A stretch of DNA of 64,000 nucleotides, from positions 5,301,170 to 5,365,169 of the forward strand of contig NC_051134.1 of assembly GCF_014839805.1 (NCBI RefSeq). The letters are read 5' to 3'. The stretch is from Manduca sexta (lineage: Eukaryota > Arthropoda > Insecta > Lepidoptera > Sphingidae). The number at the start of each line of letters is the position of its first letter. Positions within the stretch are counted from its first letter, which is position 1. Positions 11,531-24,305 of this stretch are shown in pieces. The position numbers and the translations under genes were made by a program. The notes below the pieces were generated by a model that did no database searches, was not told the origin of the DNA, and was given only the letters and a program-made list of their open reading frames with translations.

Positions 11531-11855
11531 ATGAAATAATTAATTCTCGTAATATGAAATTTGCCAACACGCACTAGGTTAGCGGGATGGACTAAATCCT
11601 TAACCCCCTGAATAGCAGAGGCCCGTGGGACTATTTATTATATACTATCTTACTACTGGCTGTAAGACAGTATATTTCTTTTTTTCTTTATTTGGACAAA
11701 CAGTAGTTGTTACATTGTAGCATGGATACAAAAATCGTTACAAAAAATATAATTCAATGTACAACACTTTAAGTTGTCACAGCATGCACACATAATAACG
11801 TGTATTTTTTTCGGTAAATAAACATATTGAGAATGATATAACATAAGTTATACAA

Positions 11856-11970
11856 CAAACTTAAGACAAAACAAACGAAATGATATTTAAATTTAAAGAA
11901 AATATTACATATATGAAACAGCAAACTTAAAACAAAAACAAACGAAATGATATTTAAAATTTAAAAGAAT
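11856..11970 (+). repeat. Imperfect tandem duplication, period about 66
   Basis: caaacttaagacaaaacaaa followed by cgaaatgatatttaaa is repeated with small indels starting at 11922. It is AT-rich, possibly a retrotransposon tail. Confidence 0.55.
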
Positions 11971-12354
11971 AACAAAATTGGTAATAAATAAAGCAATTAA
12001 ATTTATATTTATAATAAATAGTCGGTCTTTTTTTATTTATTTTGAAGTCCGGTGGATGGCTATCCAACAATTTAAACGCATTTTTTAATCATCTGCAATA
12101 TCTAACTTACAGCCGAGTAATCAACTTCAGTGATATATCGAAACAAGTTGCCGACATAACGACGTTCCGCGAACTTGCACGATTGCAACTCGCGTTAAAC
12201 TTACGATATCTTGCGAACGAACAGATTTCAGTGTTGCTCTTTGAGTTAAATGTTTCTTAAGTCTGAGATAGTTAAAGAGACATTTAAAAAGATTGCAAGA
12301 TACATCTGCAATGCTTTTACGGTGTTTCGTCAGCTTATTGCAAGAATTTATCTA

Positions 12355-12500
12355 TACTAATATATAAAGTTGAAGAGTTTGTTTGTTTCAACGTGCTAAT
12401 CTAAATAACTACTAAAAGATTTTGATTTTTATACTGTATATTACCTGAGTGCTATAGGCTAGTTTTATAACGGGAAAATATTTTTCTCGAAAAAAATCCA
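12355..12500 (+). repeat. Retrotransposon 3'-tail remnant
   Basis: aagttgaagagtttgtttgt and ataacgggaaaatattt match words of the tails at 46795 and 53262. Diverged. Confidence 0.5.
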
Positions 12501-13339
12501 CGCAGACGGAGCAGTAAATATAAGCTATAATAATGAAATGCTATATTATATTGAATAAACAAAGCAAAAAGTTACTAGGACACTTGATCAATCATGGCTG
12601 CCGCGTTTTGGTTTTTGTACTGATAAAAAATCGCAGTTTTATTTTAAATATAAAGATTTTACAATGCAAAAACAATGTACCGTTATTTATATTTATTTCA
12701 TATTTATACACAATATATTTCATATTTTATTATAACAACTATTAAATAGGGTTATGACATGTGTCATGTGTCTAGTGCGGACCCCACAGCGTCTGCGCGA
12801 TGCCTTAACATCAACAGTAGCAGTTATACATTGCCATGCACAATTCTAACTTAATAATTGACTTTAAAACTATATACCCTGGAAGAAAGACAATTGACTT
12901 AAATTTTTGTTTACCATTAATCTTGAGCTGTTCGGAATTGAATTTAAGACCTCGCTCTTTTATTGCGCTGGAAAAAAAATAAAATCTTCGTACCAGAACA
13001 AAGTTTATTCGAATAGATTCAATTTATTGTTTGGAATGTTCATTGATATCGATTGCATAATCGATAGGAATTTTATTTATTTAGATTAGGTGTAATCATA
13101 GCTTTATAGTGCCTATGGTGGGTCCACGCTGTCGACATATTTGTCTAACACGAATGGACTGGCACTATCGATTACCGTCCCATACATACTAAGGTATAGT
13201 GACTCGCTATAATATTTAATATGGACATATATTTTTTTTTATTTCATTAAAAAAAATTATATATCCATAATAACCATATATTCAAAATCGATTAAAAACT
13301 TTCTGTTTAAAAAATCAGCGCATTTAGAAATAAAACAAT

Positions 13340-13470
13340 ACTTTTGATTTTGTCGCTTTTTTAATTACAATTTTCTCCCGCCATTTCGAAGACTTTGCAG
13401 TGCTCATGGACCGACTGCCAGACTTAAAGACACCGTGAGGTCATTCTGTGTATATCGGACCGTCAAAACC
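13340..13470 (+). mobile_element. Family E fragment
   Basis: ttctcccgccatttcgaaga and tgccagacttaaagacaccg match the two ends of family E elements such as 21355-21605, suggesting an internally deleted copy. Confidence 0.55.
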
Positions 13471-13508
13471 GAAAAAAAATACCAAAAACAAATAATTGTA
13501 AAATGTAT

Positions 13509-13605
13509 AAATGCGGTCTGCAAATCATCTTAATGATAATTAGATTCTACATAAAGAGAAGCCAGTAAGAATCGGGTTAAATATGGGCCCTCCGTAACTG
13601 CTACA
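13509..13605 (-). mobile_element. Family F fragment
   Basis: Contains atgcggtctgcaaatcatct and gattctacataaagagaagc, the reverse of the family F core. Ends are lost. Confidence 0.55.
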
Positions 13606-13795
13606 CGAAATCGATTTTAATAAAAATCGATACTGTTGAGTGTACTCGTAAAATGCAAAGTACGCGAGTGTCAGATGGCTCGGAGAACTAAACGTATAGT
13701 TTAGAGCGCAGTGTGCATTTACATAGTCTTAATGGCCAAGTGTTTTACTGCAAATAGTTTTTGTTCCTTTGCGTATTCTTTCTATTGTATATGCT

Positions 13796-14040
13796 GGTTG
13801 TAGGATATATTTTATATCTGTCCGGATAGCGACCACCATACACTAGGTGTTAGAACCCGCCATAGTGCCCACGTAAGTGTGTCGCGTTCTGGGATCAGCC
13901 TGTATATATCCGGTTCCAACAGGCCGGCATAATTATGTCGACTGTCGTGGGGTAATCATCTCTCGTCAGACGACATTCTATTGGACTCTCCTCCACTTAC
14001 CATCATGTGTAGTGGGGTCAAATTGGCGTGCATATAATAA
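13796..14040 (+). mobile_element. Repeat C, uninterrupted full-length copy
   Basis: Runs from ggttgtaggatatattttat through gcgaccaccatacac, gtgtcgcgttctgggatcag, ggccggcataattatg and cttaccatcatgtgtagtgg to gtgcatataa. At about 245 bases it is the best reference for the interrupted copies. Confidence 0.82.
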
Positions 14041-16169
14041 CTTCTATGTTTTATAGAACAGCACTTGATTTGTTTTGCTTCATTTTTCTTAACTTTTATG
14101 CAGACCGTATAATTGTTTGTAAAAGTTGGTAGCACGAAATGCATTTTACATTTACAAAGTAGAAAACTATTATGCTGCATCTACATTAACGTTAACAACT
14201 ATAATCATTATAAATATGGACTAAAAGTCTTAGTAATAAAAATTAAATGATATTCTTGTAAACATTTAACGATTTCAATATTGATTTTTATAATGTTTTT
14301 TTAAATAGGAATATGATAATGCACCCTGCATAGCGGCAGAAATAAATAATACGTTTTTTTAAACAGATAGCTACATGAAAAACTTTTTTGTTATCTTCTT
14401 TTGACTACTTATAGTCCAAACGAATGTAGTTTGTACAATATTTATACACCAATGTCCAGTCTCCAGTCTGTACAATACACTTTATTCAACCCCTTTGGTT
14501 ATTCAGTAATCAGTATCATAATGTCTAGTACAAATAAAATAATAAAAATAAATGTAGTCTGCTGACCCACAATATATCAAACTTGTAGATTAATGCAAAT
14601 ATCTAACAATATAAAAAACAACAAACATAAAGTAAATTTGACATTATAAAAAAGTCAGACTTGATTAAGTCCATGATTGTTGTAATTTTTATTTGCCTTA
14701 TTAAATAAAATATTCTTTACTGACTACGCATGTTTCGAAACAACAGTAAATGAAATTCGACCTTATACATGTATATACGGTGATTTTATCATTAATAGGA
14801 ATAAATTGACTTATATTAGCTATAACCAAACCCTTTGAGGAACAATAAGCCAATATTGGCCGATATTAATGGGTGGAACTTAATTCCCCATTGTGCAGCA
14901 GAAAATCTAACTTGGCCTTTCAATAGCGAATCGGCTTTAATTAACTCGCTGGGAGTCGAACCGACTTTATTACGCGACGGATTAATATTATTAGTTTCGA
15001 CTGTATGCATTTGTATGATTGTATGTCGCGGTGCGGCGGAATTTACGTGAGCCGTGTAAGAGTCGTGTGTTAGAAGAAATTAAGCCTTATCTTAGCAATC
15101 ATAGAGAACGTATTTATATTTTTTTTATTATTCACCTATGTTATATCAAAATGTATGGAAGAGAATATGTCGCGTGTGTAATGATTGTCAATTATAGCTT
15201 TTAAGGGCAGCCTTGAGCCTCGGTGGCGTAGTTTTTGGTGTAGGTTCGAATTTAGGGTTGGTTAAAATTAGTCGGTTTTTCTACTTAATATTAATTCGGA
15301 ATTTAGAAATGTGCCCGGTGAATGGAATAAAATCCCCTATAACATGGGGTCTAACAAAGGTAAACGGGGTTGTGCCATACAAACATTACCGTCTAAATTT
15401 CGCAGCCAGCATCCGAATGTTTTGATGTTTCTTAGACGTAAAAGCAGAAACTTGTTAGATTTGAATGAAATTTTGGGCCACAAATAGACTCGGTCCTAGA
15501 CTTCATACAGGCTACTTCTATCCGAGAAAAGTGCATATGACTTTTATTCCGGGATGGATTTTTTCCATGACGAAGCTAGCAAAAGCTACTAAAATATTTT
15601 TTTTAGTTATTCATGAATAGGTATTATCTATAAATAATACCAGAGGTGTCATTTTCTATTTCGACCTAACCTGACAAAAAATGCCTACATTCGGAAAGCC
15701 TTTTGAATAACTTAATTACAGAGCACTTTGCAATCGCTTAAAATAGCAACATTTGAAATCGAATAAAGTTCTTTCTAAAATAAATTGCGATATTTCAAAT
15801 CCATTTAACAATTTAAAGGAGTGGTTACACTGGTGAATTAATGTCGCGCGTTAACGATTGAAGCTAATAAACGCAACGTTCTTTCTGTTCGTATCATCGT
15901 GCTTGCTGTTTACTTTGCTCGTATAATGTCAACTAGTTTAACTGTATATAAACAGAATTGTTAGCACCCAAAACATTAATTTATAGCCTGTATGAGAATG
16001 GGCAACTGCCATCCCCACTCTGAGACTTTTCATATTATTTTCAATCGCATATTACTTAAAATTGGACTGACCAATGTCATTGGAATCAGTACACTAGAAA
16101 AAATCATTTGTTTTGGTATGATACTAAGATTAGTTAGTATATTACTAAATATATTCTATTAGAATACGT

Positions 16170-16462
16170 GCATTTTCGAATGCCTCAGCGAAATGCGTAC
16201 GCGGTATGTATGACTACCGCGCTGAGGTGCTGGGTTCGTATCCCGGATCGGTTCAAATATAATTGTAGCTGAGTTTTCCTATCTTAAAAATTACTCATTC
16301 ACAGCGCGGAGTTAGGAAGTTAATGGTGTAATACCCACGTGCCTCGAAATCACGTAAAGCCGTTGGTTATGCGCCTGATCTCTCTCTCATCATGTCGGAT
16401 TGCCGTCTCACCGGACTATGAGGGTGAAGGAACAGAGAGTGCACCAATGTATTGGGCAAAAA
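16170..16462 (+). mobile_element. SINE-like element with tRNA-type box B
   Basis: ctgggttcgtatcccggatc resembles a pol III box B. The block cggattgccgtctcaccgga and gtgaaggaacagagagtgca match, from memory, a widespread lepidopteran SINE. Only one copy was seen here. Confidence 0.6.
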
Positions 16463-16896
16463 CTTTTATATAATATTATATCATCTTTTGCGTACCTGGA
16501 AGATCTTTGTTAAAATTGGTGGGTGTAGTCGAAATTCGGCCAGGAGATATTCATTCATTCATAGGCATTCTCTATTCATCCATTAAAGTGGTATTTCTAA
16601 AACGCACGATCGCACCCCGACAGTATGAAAGGTCCCTTACGCGATTTGCATCCATTTGAAACGCCTGCTATCCTACAAAAAATGGCTGCGTTTTAGCTTT
16701 TGGTTTTTACTAGATTTATTTTACAATGGTGATAAAAGTGGAAATATTCGTTGTTTGTTCTAGTATGGTTTCATTTAAAACGGTTAGTCAATAAGATACA
16801 TTGACAGTAATTGTTTTACTAGTACGAAAGCATTCATTACCTGTTTATAGGTATATCACCACCTTTGATATAAGAAAGAAAGACTAGTATGGCGGG

Positions 16897-17061
16897 CAGT
16901 GGCAAAAGGTCCATAGAATTCGATTCCTGCCAACTGTCCATTATGTAGAATTTGTATAGATTCTAATTACTATCAGAAGGATTTGCAAACCGCATTTATG
17001 CATATTAGTACCTATATGTTGCATCGGGTGCCCTTTTAGGAAATTTCACCTTTGGCCACTG
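16897..17061 (+). mobile_element. Family F hAT-type MITE with perfect 8 bp target duplication
   Basis: The element begins CAGTGGC and ends GCCACTG. ATGGCGGG lies directly on both sides (16889-16896 and 17062-17069). Eight-base duplications and CAGTGG-type ends are typical of hAT transposons. At 165 bp it is too short to encode a transposase. Confidence 0.88.
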
Positions 17062-17569
17062 ATGGCGGGGCTTTAGTTGGTGATATGTTTTAAACCGGCG
17101 AGTCCGACAAACAGTCGTAAACTGATTTCGCCATGTTAAAAAAAATCCAAAAGTGTGGTAAATAACTTGAAATTCTTAACACTAGGTAAGCAAAAGAATG
17201 TTACGTCTCTGGTGATGAAAGATCGTTAACATCAATAAAGAGCCTCGCCGATCGGCAAATTGTGGGTGAGTTGTCACCCTTTAAAGAAATTGGGGATTTG
17301 AAAAGGAGAATGTTTAATGGACCACTAGCAATCTTCTTTGTTGACACTGGTTTTCTGTCACTACCTTATAGAATTAACACAAGCATACCGTGATTGTGCC
17401 TTTACAAAAAAAGGTTTAAAAAATCTCTTTCAAATATCACTTGTTTAGTTACTAAGCTAAGAATTCAATCTCAAATTAATAATAGTATATAATAGTCGTC
17501 ACCTTAATCATTTTGTTACTTATCATAGCAATAGGACTCCACTAAATTTAATGGTAAACGTAGTAGCTT

Positions 17570-17690
17570 CCAGATAGAGTATTGACGACATGATTATCTC
17601 TCGCCAGTCGACACAATTTTGCCGGCTGCACGAAACCGGTTATACAGGCCGATCCCAAAACGCGACACAAAATGCTGATATCACATCCCC
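17570..17690 (-). mobile_element. Repeat C fragment
   Basis: gattatctctcgccagtcga, cacaattttgccggc and aaaacgcgacaca identify the minus-strand middle of repeat C. Confidence 0.65.
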
Positions 17691-19053
17691 GTTTCCCAAT
17701 ACTAATATTTAAGTACTCCTTAATTGTTAACCTTCTAAATTTGCATGTAAAGCGAGTTGCGATATTAACAGGATAGGCGCTGATGTGAAGCTAATCTTGG
17801 GTTTTGTGTTGATTACACTTGTATGTACTGTAATTTAATTAATTCACACACAAATGGGGTAATTACACTATTAATAAAGCAGTATATGATACAGTGGATT
17901 GTTTCAGGTCTTAATATCAACATCATAATCTGAGTATTGTACTTACTTGGGCATTGTGAGCTATAGTAATATTTTGTATGTTTCTGCACAAACAGTGACA
18001 TTATTCTTGATTCTCAAGCATCTAATAAAAGTTAGTAGATTAAAGTACAAACGAATTAAAAAGACGGTCGTGTGTAAATTGATTAGCAAACAAAATTCCT
18101 GCACTATATCGCTGCTACTACATTTTGTCACCTTTAAGAAATTTATAGCAAAATCCAGCTTGAAGTAAGATTAACTGCGACTAGGCGCTACACGTGGTGT
18201 GTCGGCACGGCGGACAGCCAAGACACTTTTGACACCACACGTTACCGAGACGCTGCTTGGTATGAATTTTAAGTCCTTTTATTTTTCCTTCTATATTTTT
18301 CCCGCGTGGAAACCTTTCCCGGAACAAAAAGTATCCTATAGCAAATTATCGGCCTATAAGTGGGAAGTACCTTTCCTAATCTATGCTTATATAATTAAAA
18401 GGAAAAAGTTTATTAGTTTGTTTATAGCTGCAAATCTATGTAACTACTGTACCTATTATGAAAAAATCTGTGTGACCAATCTGGATGCACATTCTTTCAT
18501 ATAAAAATCAATGTCGATTCATAAATTTTAAAAAATACGCGTGGAATTGATAATCTTTTTTTTGTACTTAGATAAGCAAACGTATTAAAAACGAACGTCT
18601 CGTTCAAAAAAATTTAAAACTACATTACATTTTCCATTAACAAGTAATATTCCATAATATAAACGCTGTATGATCCTAGATACTTGTTAAACTCCGCTCT
18701 TATCGTTATTATCTCCGAACCACTGCAGCACCTCATTAAAAATTCTTGCCCAACTAATTTAACTTGCTGGAACTTTTGCCAATATCAAATATTATTGCTA
18801 ACTCAAGCCGTCTTATTTCAGATAATGTTGTGTGCTTAACAACTTTCAGTTTTTGATGAATGATTGGAATTTTAAGTCTGTTATGGTGATTAGGTTGTGC
18901 TGTGATGTATTCTTCGATCAAGGTTTTTTTGTCTATGCGTTTTATTTCTGCGACGGTTTTTATCTATTATTAATGTGGATGTTTGTGAAGATCGTTGATG
19001 ATATTTTATATTAGGGGAATGTTAGTTATTGAAATAAACTAATTTACAGATTT

Positions 19054-19400
19054 TATGGCGGTTTTGTGTTCTAACTTTCGTCCCACGTTTCGAAGACTGC
19101 AGCCTTCATGGTGGCGGGGTGGACTGAGTTATCGTTTGTCCGAAAAATTATGGTTATAAAATCTATCTGTATTGTACAATTATACAATAAATTAAAAAGA
19201 AATTGCTGATCTATGATTTACGTAGAATGCGCTCACAGTGTCTTGAAGTCTAGCAGACTTTCTTTTGGGTTCTGATTCAATTAAATGTATAACAAGACGC
19301 CAGGCTTGTGCAAGCTTTAGTAAGAGACTTTCTACGCGAAACCAAAAAAAAGGCTTGTGCAAGCTTCCAACCATTGTATCCTAGAAAATGAAATTCACTA
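19054..19400 (+). mobile_element. Family E element
   Basis: cgtttcgaagactgcagcct, catggtggcggggtggactg and a later cagtgtcttgaagtctagca block occur in the order seen at 56420-56785. A short internal repeat, aggcttgtgcaagctt, appears twice. Confidence 0.62.
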
Positions 19401-20315
19401 GCATACTAAAATAATCTCCAGACAGCCTTGTTACCATGGACAACGTTAAAGAATTCATTAATGTTTAAATATTAAAGGACGAACGCCTCGACCGATCTTT
19501 TGAAGCAAACCACCATTGTGATATTCACGCGCCAGCGACTCCGAAGATTCGTCAAAGCTAATGAGCTGCCCGGATCTACAATTAATATTTCATAATCATT
19601 TAAATTCAAAGCGAAGATTCTAGAATTACCTGGGTGGTTATTCCGAAGATCGGTTTAGCGTTCGCTAGAATTTGTGGCGATGACGCATAAATCGATGACA
19701 CATAATTTTGTTTATGAGGGAACGAAGTTGAAAAGTAAATCTAAAACTGTTTGAGATTAGGTTTTTGATCATTCGGATTTCATTTGAAGTTTTCAGTTTT
19801 TGGAATAGACACCCTCAGCTCCGATTGAATAATTTATACAATATCTCTTAGTGATTGTCATTATGCAACCTTCAATGATTTATGAGAGCCTAATGGCGTT
19901 TCTTTGAGACATTGTTAATCAGGAAAGTTGAAATAATAAAGCTTTCCATTTACAGCACATTTCGGAACAAAATAGCCTACATTTTGGTTAAAACGCTGTA
20001 ATGATTTGAATTTTGTACTGAGTATTCCGTCTTTGTATTTTCACTAATCTAACGAAGTAATATACTTTTTCCACAGGTACGTTGCAAGTACCTCTATTAG
20101 AGAATACATGTTGCAGATCTACTTTGAGTGTTATCGGTATTAGATAAGGCCACTCAACCGTACGACTCAGGTGAAGTAGGACTGCTTGACTGGATCGGTG
20201 GTCCGACTTCCTCAAGAGCAGGAACTTTGCAAAAGCAATACGTTATACCTACTTATACCTACGCTATACTAATTCAAGATGGCAATGAAGATTCGTCAGG
20301 TTACAGATTTTTTCA

Positions 20316-20480
20316 TATGTGCACAGCAAAGTGATCTTACTGCACCTGATGGTAAGTGAAATGGGGTCCAATAGAATGTTGACTGACGAGAGATGATTAT
20401 TTCTCGTCAGTCAAAATTCTATTGGACCCCACTCTTCTTACCATCAGGTGCAGTGACGTCACTTTGTCGTGCACATATCA
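20316..20480. mobile_element. Fold-back element made of two repeat C ends
   Basis: The arm from catatgtgcacagcaaagtg to gactgacgagagatgattat is followed at once by its near-perfect reverse complement ending cactttgtcgtgcacatat. Arms are about 80 bases with almost no spacer. Each arm equals the right end of repeat C (cttaccatcaggtgcagtga). Confidence 0.82.
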
Positions 20481-21354
20481 AAGAAAGAAAATATTTATTT
20501 GTAACAAGCAAAATTACATGATATAGGTAATTACAAATTTAATACACTTAAATCTTTTTGCTCGTCACAAAAGCATATAAAAAAAGTATTTTATTCTAAC
20601 AGACATCCAAACGTTTTCACAATCATTCGTATTTTTTATTAGTTAGATAAGATATATTCATAGCATCTAGAGGCAAATAATAACTGGAAACATCATTATG
20701 AATTTCAATTGTTTTTATTTGAACATACGAACAGAAAGTTAGGAAGACTTGATAAACATCTTCGTTCTTCAAACGATCTTGTGGATGGATGGACAAAGGC
20801 TTTTGTTTTAGACTACGGCTTTGACCTATTATAAAATGACAACCAACCATTTTTAATTTAATGTAATTTAAATCTTATACCTATTTAGAAAACATATCAT
20901 AATAGCACACTAGTAATTCTTCCTTTTGTATAATTTTAAAATAATCATTTTATATCCACAAAGCCTCATGGAAATCCATAAAGCTCGGTTTAACTTGAGC
21001 AAATCGGTTCAAAGAAATTATCTCCTAATGATAGGTTTTGCCTTCACAACGTATTTTTAGCTTGAAGGCACCGCGTCCCCACGCAATCGCAAAATGTGTA
21101 ATCGACCGCAAGCGACTCGAAATAAAGAGCCCCCGAAGGTCACTGCCGACAGAATTATGCAGGTGTATTGAATAACTTGTCCGCTTGTATTGTTTCGTTC
21201 ATATTTCAGCAGGTAGTTTCGAGACATCCATACTGGTATGCATGTCAATAATGATTTGAATGTAAGTCCAAACTCTAAGAAACATCTCGAATTTTATACT
21301 AAAGTATTGTTTAATGATTTCTTACGTTTACGCGAATGTTAGACATTGAAATTA

Positions 21355-21605
21355 AACTATTTTTTTGGCTGCCAGACTTCAAGACACTGTAAGCTCATTC
21401 TGCGTAGATCGGACCACCAACAGCTAAAATTTTAAAAAGTTGTATAATTGTAAAATTTAGGTAGATATTGTAACTTTGACTTTACGGATGAACAACACGT
21501 CAGTCCCCCCCGTGACCATGAAGGCTGCAAAGTCTTCGAAACGTCGGGAGAAAATAAAAAATACTAAAACCGCGATAGAATCCGAAAATTAGTTTAATTT
21601 TAATA
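21355..21605 (-). mobile_element. Family E element
   Basis: Minus-strand copy with cgtttcgaagactttgcagc, catggtcacggg and terminal accgcgatagaatccgaaaa. The left part has tgccagacttcaagacactg and a string of cagtccccccc. Confidence 0.65.
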
Positions 21606-22394
21606 AAGTATTGTTTGTTTATTAAGCTTATTGTTGTGTATGGATGTAGGAATTACTTTTCGGAATTTTAAGTCGAAACTATAATAAAACACCTGGAAAC
21701 CTCAATCACATAGCAAGATCTTGCTCTTCGTTCCCTTTGATAGACAACAACCGAAAAAACCAATGCAATATAAGATCATCAAATGGACTAATTCTGATAT
21801 TTACAATTTCTAAACTTATTTCTCCTGAGCATTATAGATAGATAATTTTCATCTCAACTGATTATTAAATAGCTGCCGCTGTAAGCAAAAGTAATTATAA
21901 TGAAATCAAAACTAATCTCAGTCCAATTGAAGGGAAGAGTAATAAATATTGATTCAGTATAATTAATCAAGCTTTCAAATTATTGTTCGGCAGTTACGTT
22001 ACCAAAAATAGTTTTAATTGCTTCCGAAAAGGGATTTTGATGACAAATCCCTGTTTCGGGAATATCAAATTGCTGTTCAACATTTCAGAAATATTTTATT
22101 AACAACAAACCGTCTTAATATTATATTAAGGTTTAAATTTTCCAATACGTCCTAATTATGTAACCATTTGGAACATATTAATAAGTACTTTTGGTCGTGG
22201 TAGGGACCGTGTAAGAGATTTTTCCGGGAATCAGAAACCGTTGTGCGCTCTTGAGGAATAAAGTTTTTAATGTAATACAGGTTTTAGAAATACCAACCTT
22301 TCATATGAACCCATTTGATTTGTATATTCTAATGAATACATTAATATTTGAACATAATCACTAATATTAATAAATCAAATTGCGTTTCAAATAA

Positions 22395-22506
22395 GCCGGC
22401 ATCCGTCTAATGGTATAGGATAATTATTAGCTCTCGTCAGTTAACACTCTGGAGCCTACTCCACTTACCATTAGATGTAGTGGGGACACTACTATGCTCG
22501 TATAAA
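22395..22506 (+). mobile_element. Repeat C fragment
   Basis: gccggcatccgtctaatggt, agctctcgtcagttaacact and cttaccattagatgtagtgg correspond to the right half of repeat C; strongly diverged. Confidence 0.6.
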
Positions 22507-22886
22507 AAATACATCAAGAAATATGGCTCCCACACATGGCTATGGCTACACATTTTTACCCTTCTCCTAGTATCTATCATCCTTTTTCTAGATTCATTAG
22601 ACTACACTCTTCATATTCCATTTTTAAAAATCGATGCTTATATAAAAAAAAGACAAACTGTGTTTATAAAAGAAGCAAAGCATACCTAGAGGCGGCTTCC
22701 AACCGAGCGCGCTCGATTACTGATGCAGCATCGTAGTAAACAATAAATTGAAGGGAAACATATTCCTGCACACTCATCAAAGTAATATGGTTGAAGAAAT
22801 TAGTTATTTACTATTACTACAATTTTCTTGTCCCCAGCATTTTTCTTAAATTCAACTTTCAAAAATTAGTTCGTATTTTAAAATTA

Positions 22887-23200
22887 GCTAGTTGGTTGTG
22901 GAACGGACTACCGAGACGAATGTCCGCAGGTTCAAATCCCAAGGGCACACCTCTGACTTTTCAAAAAAAAATGTGTGTATTCTTTGTGAATAATCGTTTG
23001 CTTTAACAGTGAAGGAAAACATCGTGAGGAAACCTGCACACCTAAGAAATTCTCTATTAGGAATTTTCGAGAGTGTGTGAAGTCTACCAATCCGCACTAG
23101 GCCAGCGTGGTGGACTAAGGCCTAATCCCTCTCAGTAGTAGAGGAGGCCCGTGCCCAACAGTGGGACAGTATAGGTATAATACAGGGCTGATATTATTAT
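22887..23200 (+). mobile_element. SINE A copy
   Basis: Nearly full: tRNA-like head (gctagttggttgtggaacgg, ggttcaaatccc), body, and tail cagggctgatattattatta. Confidence 0.82.
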
Positions 23201-23892
23201 TATTTTAAAATTTATAAAAAAGAATAGGCTATTTTCATATTCTATTTTCGAAAATCGTAGCCGATATAAAAAAGAGTGTATATATAAAATAACCAAAGCG
23301 TACCTAGTGCTGGTTTCCATCCGAGCGCGCCTGATCACTGAAGCAGCATCGCAATAACAATAACTTGAAGGGAAAAATATCTATACTCGGCCGCGTGTGC
23401 GAAATGTCCTTGTCTTCTTATTGGTTTCAATATCGGCTATTGTAACCTTGATTCAAACTTTGTAAAGAACAAAACGTCCATTTTTGAGTTTTAATGCAAA
23501 TTATATTAAAAGCTTTCGAATACATGCATTGTTATATCGTGCACTTACTCACTAAGTAGTAGAATTATTTATCAGAATCTACAAAATTACTATGGATAGT
23601 ATGAAATTCAAAAACACTGGTAAATTTTGTATATAGTGGTTTGTCAGTTGTAGCTGAAAATCGTAAACTATTAATTGAAGTTCATAATCATGCAAACACC
23701 ACGAAGTACCAAAAACTGTGTACGAACTCCTGAAACCTGTAATATTCCAAACTAATTAATCATATCAATAACAAATATTAAAAATAAATGTTAACTAAAA
23801 TCTAAACATCAAACGATGCGTGAATATAATTTGTATAAATTGAAATCCAATTAAACACAGACGTTAGAGATCAAACGCAGTCTGATTTTCAG

Positions 23893-23945
23893 ATGAAACA
23901 AGCTGAACTCATGGCGCGGGATACCGACCACGGAGGCCTTATCTG
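23893..23945 (+). other. Candidate non-coding 5' exon of the receptor gene
   Basis: A 53-base segment is bounded by a good acceptor (TCTGATTTTCAG) and a strong donor (G|GTGAGT). It is more GC-rich than its surroundings and lies 959 bases upstream of the first coding exon, which itself starts with an acceptor and so needs an upstream exon. If joined to 24905, it would carry a 17-codon upstream ORF starting MKQAEL that stops at the junction. There is no homology evidence; splice pairs also occur by chance. Confidence 0.33.
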
Positions 23946-23983
23946 GTGAGTTTAGAACTATTATTACTGTATATATGAATGAA

Positions 23984-24305
23984 CACGCGGCGAGAGCCTA
24001 GTTGGGTGTGGAACGGTCTGCCAAGACGAATTTCCGCAGGTTCAAATCCCAAGGGCACACACCTCTGACTTTTCTAAAAAATCATGTGTGTATTCTTTGT
24101 GAATTTATCGTTCGCTTTAACGGTGAAGGAAAACATCGTGAGGAAACCTGCACATCTGAGAAGTTCTCTATAGGAATTTCGAAGGTGTGTGAAGTCTACC
24201 AATCCGCACTAGGCCAGCGTGGTGGACTAAGGCCTAATCCCTCTCAGTAGTAGAGGAGGCCCGTGCTCAGCAGTGGGCAAGTATATAATACAGGGCTGAT
24301 ATTAT
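23984..24305 (+). mobile_element. SINE A, full copy with target duplication
   Basis: Head agcctagttgggtgtggaac and ggttcaaatccc, tail gggctgatattatta. Flanks TATATGAATGAA (23972-23983) and TATACGAATGAA (24306-24317) form a 12 bp duplication with one mismatch. It lies between the candidate 5' exon and the first coding exon. Confidence 0.86.

Noticed and set aside
18199..18504. 101-codon plus-strand frame
   Set aside because: Part of it (ttcccgcgtggaaacctttc) resembles a retroelement tail and the rest is AT-driven; no domain.
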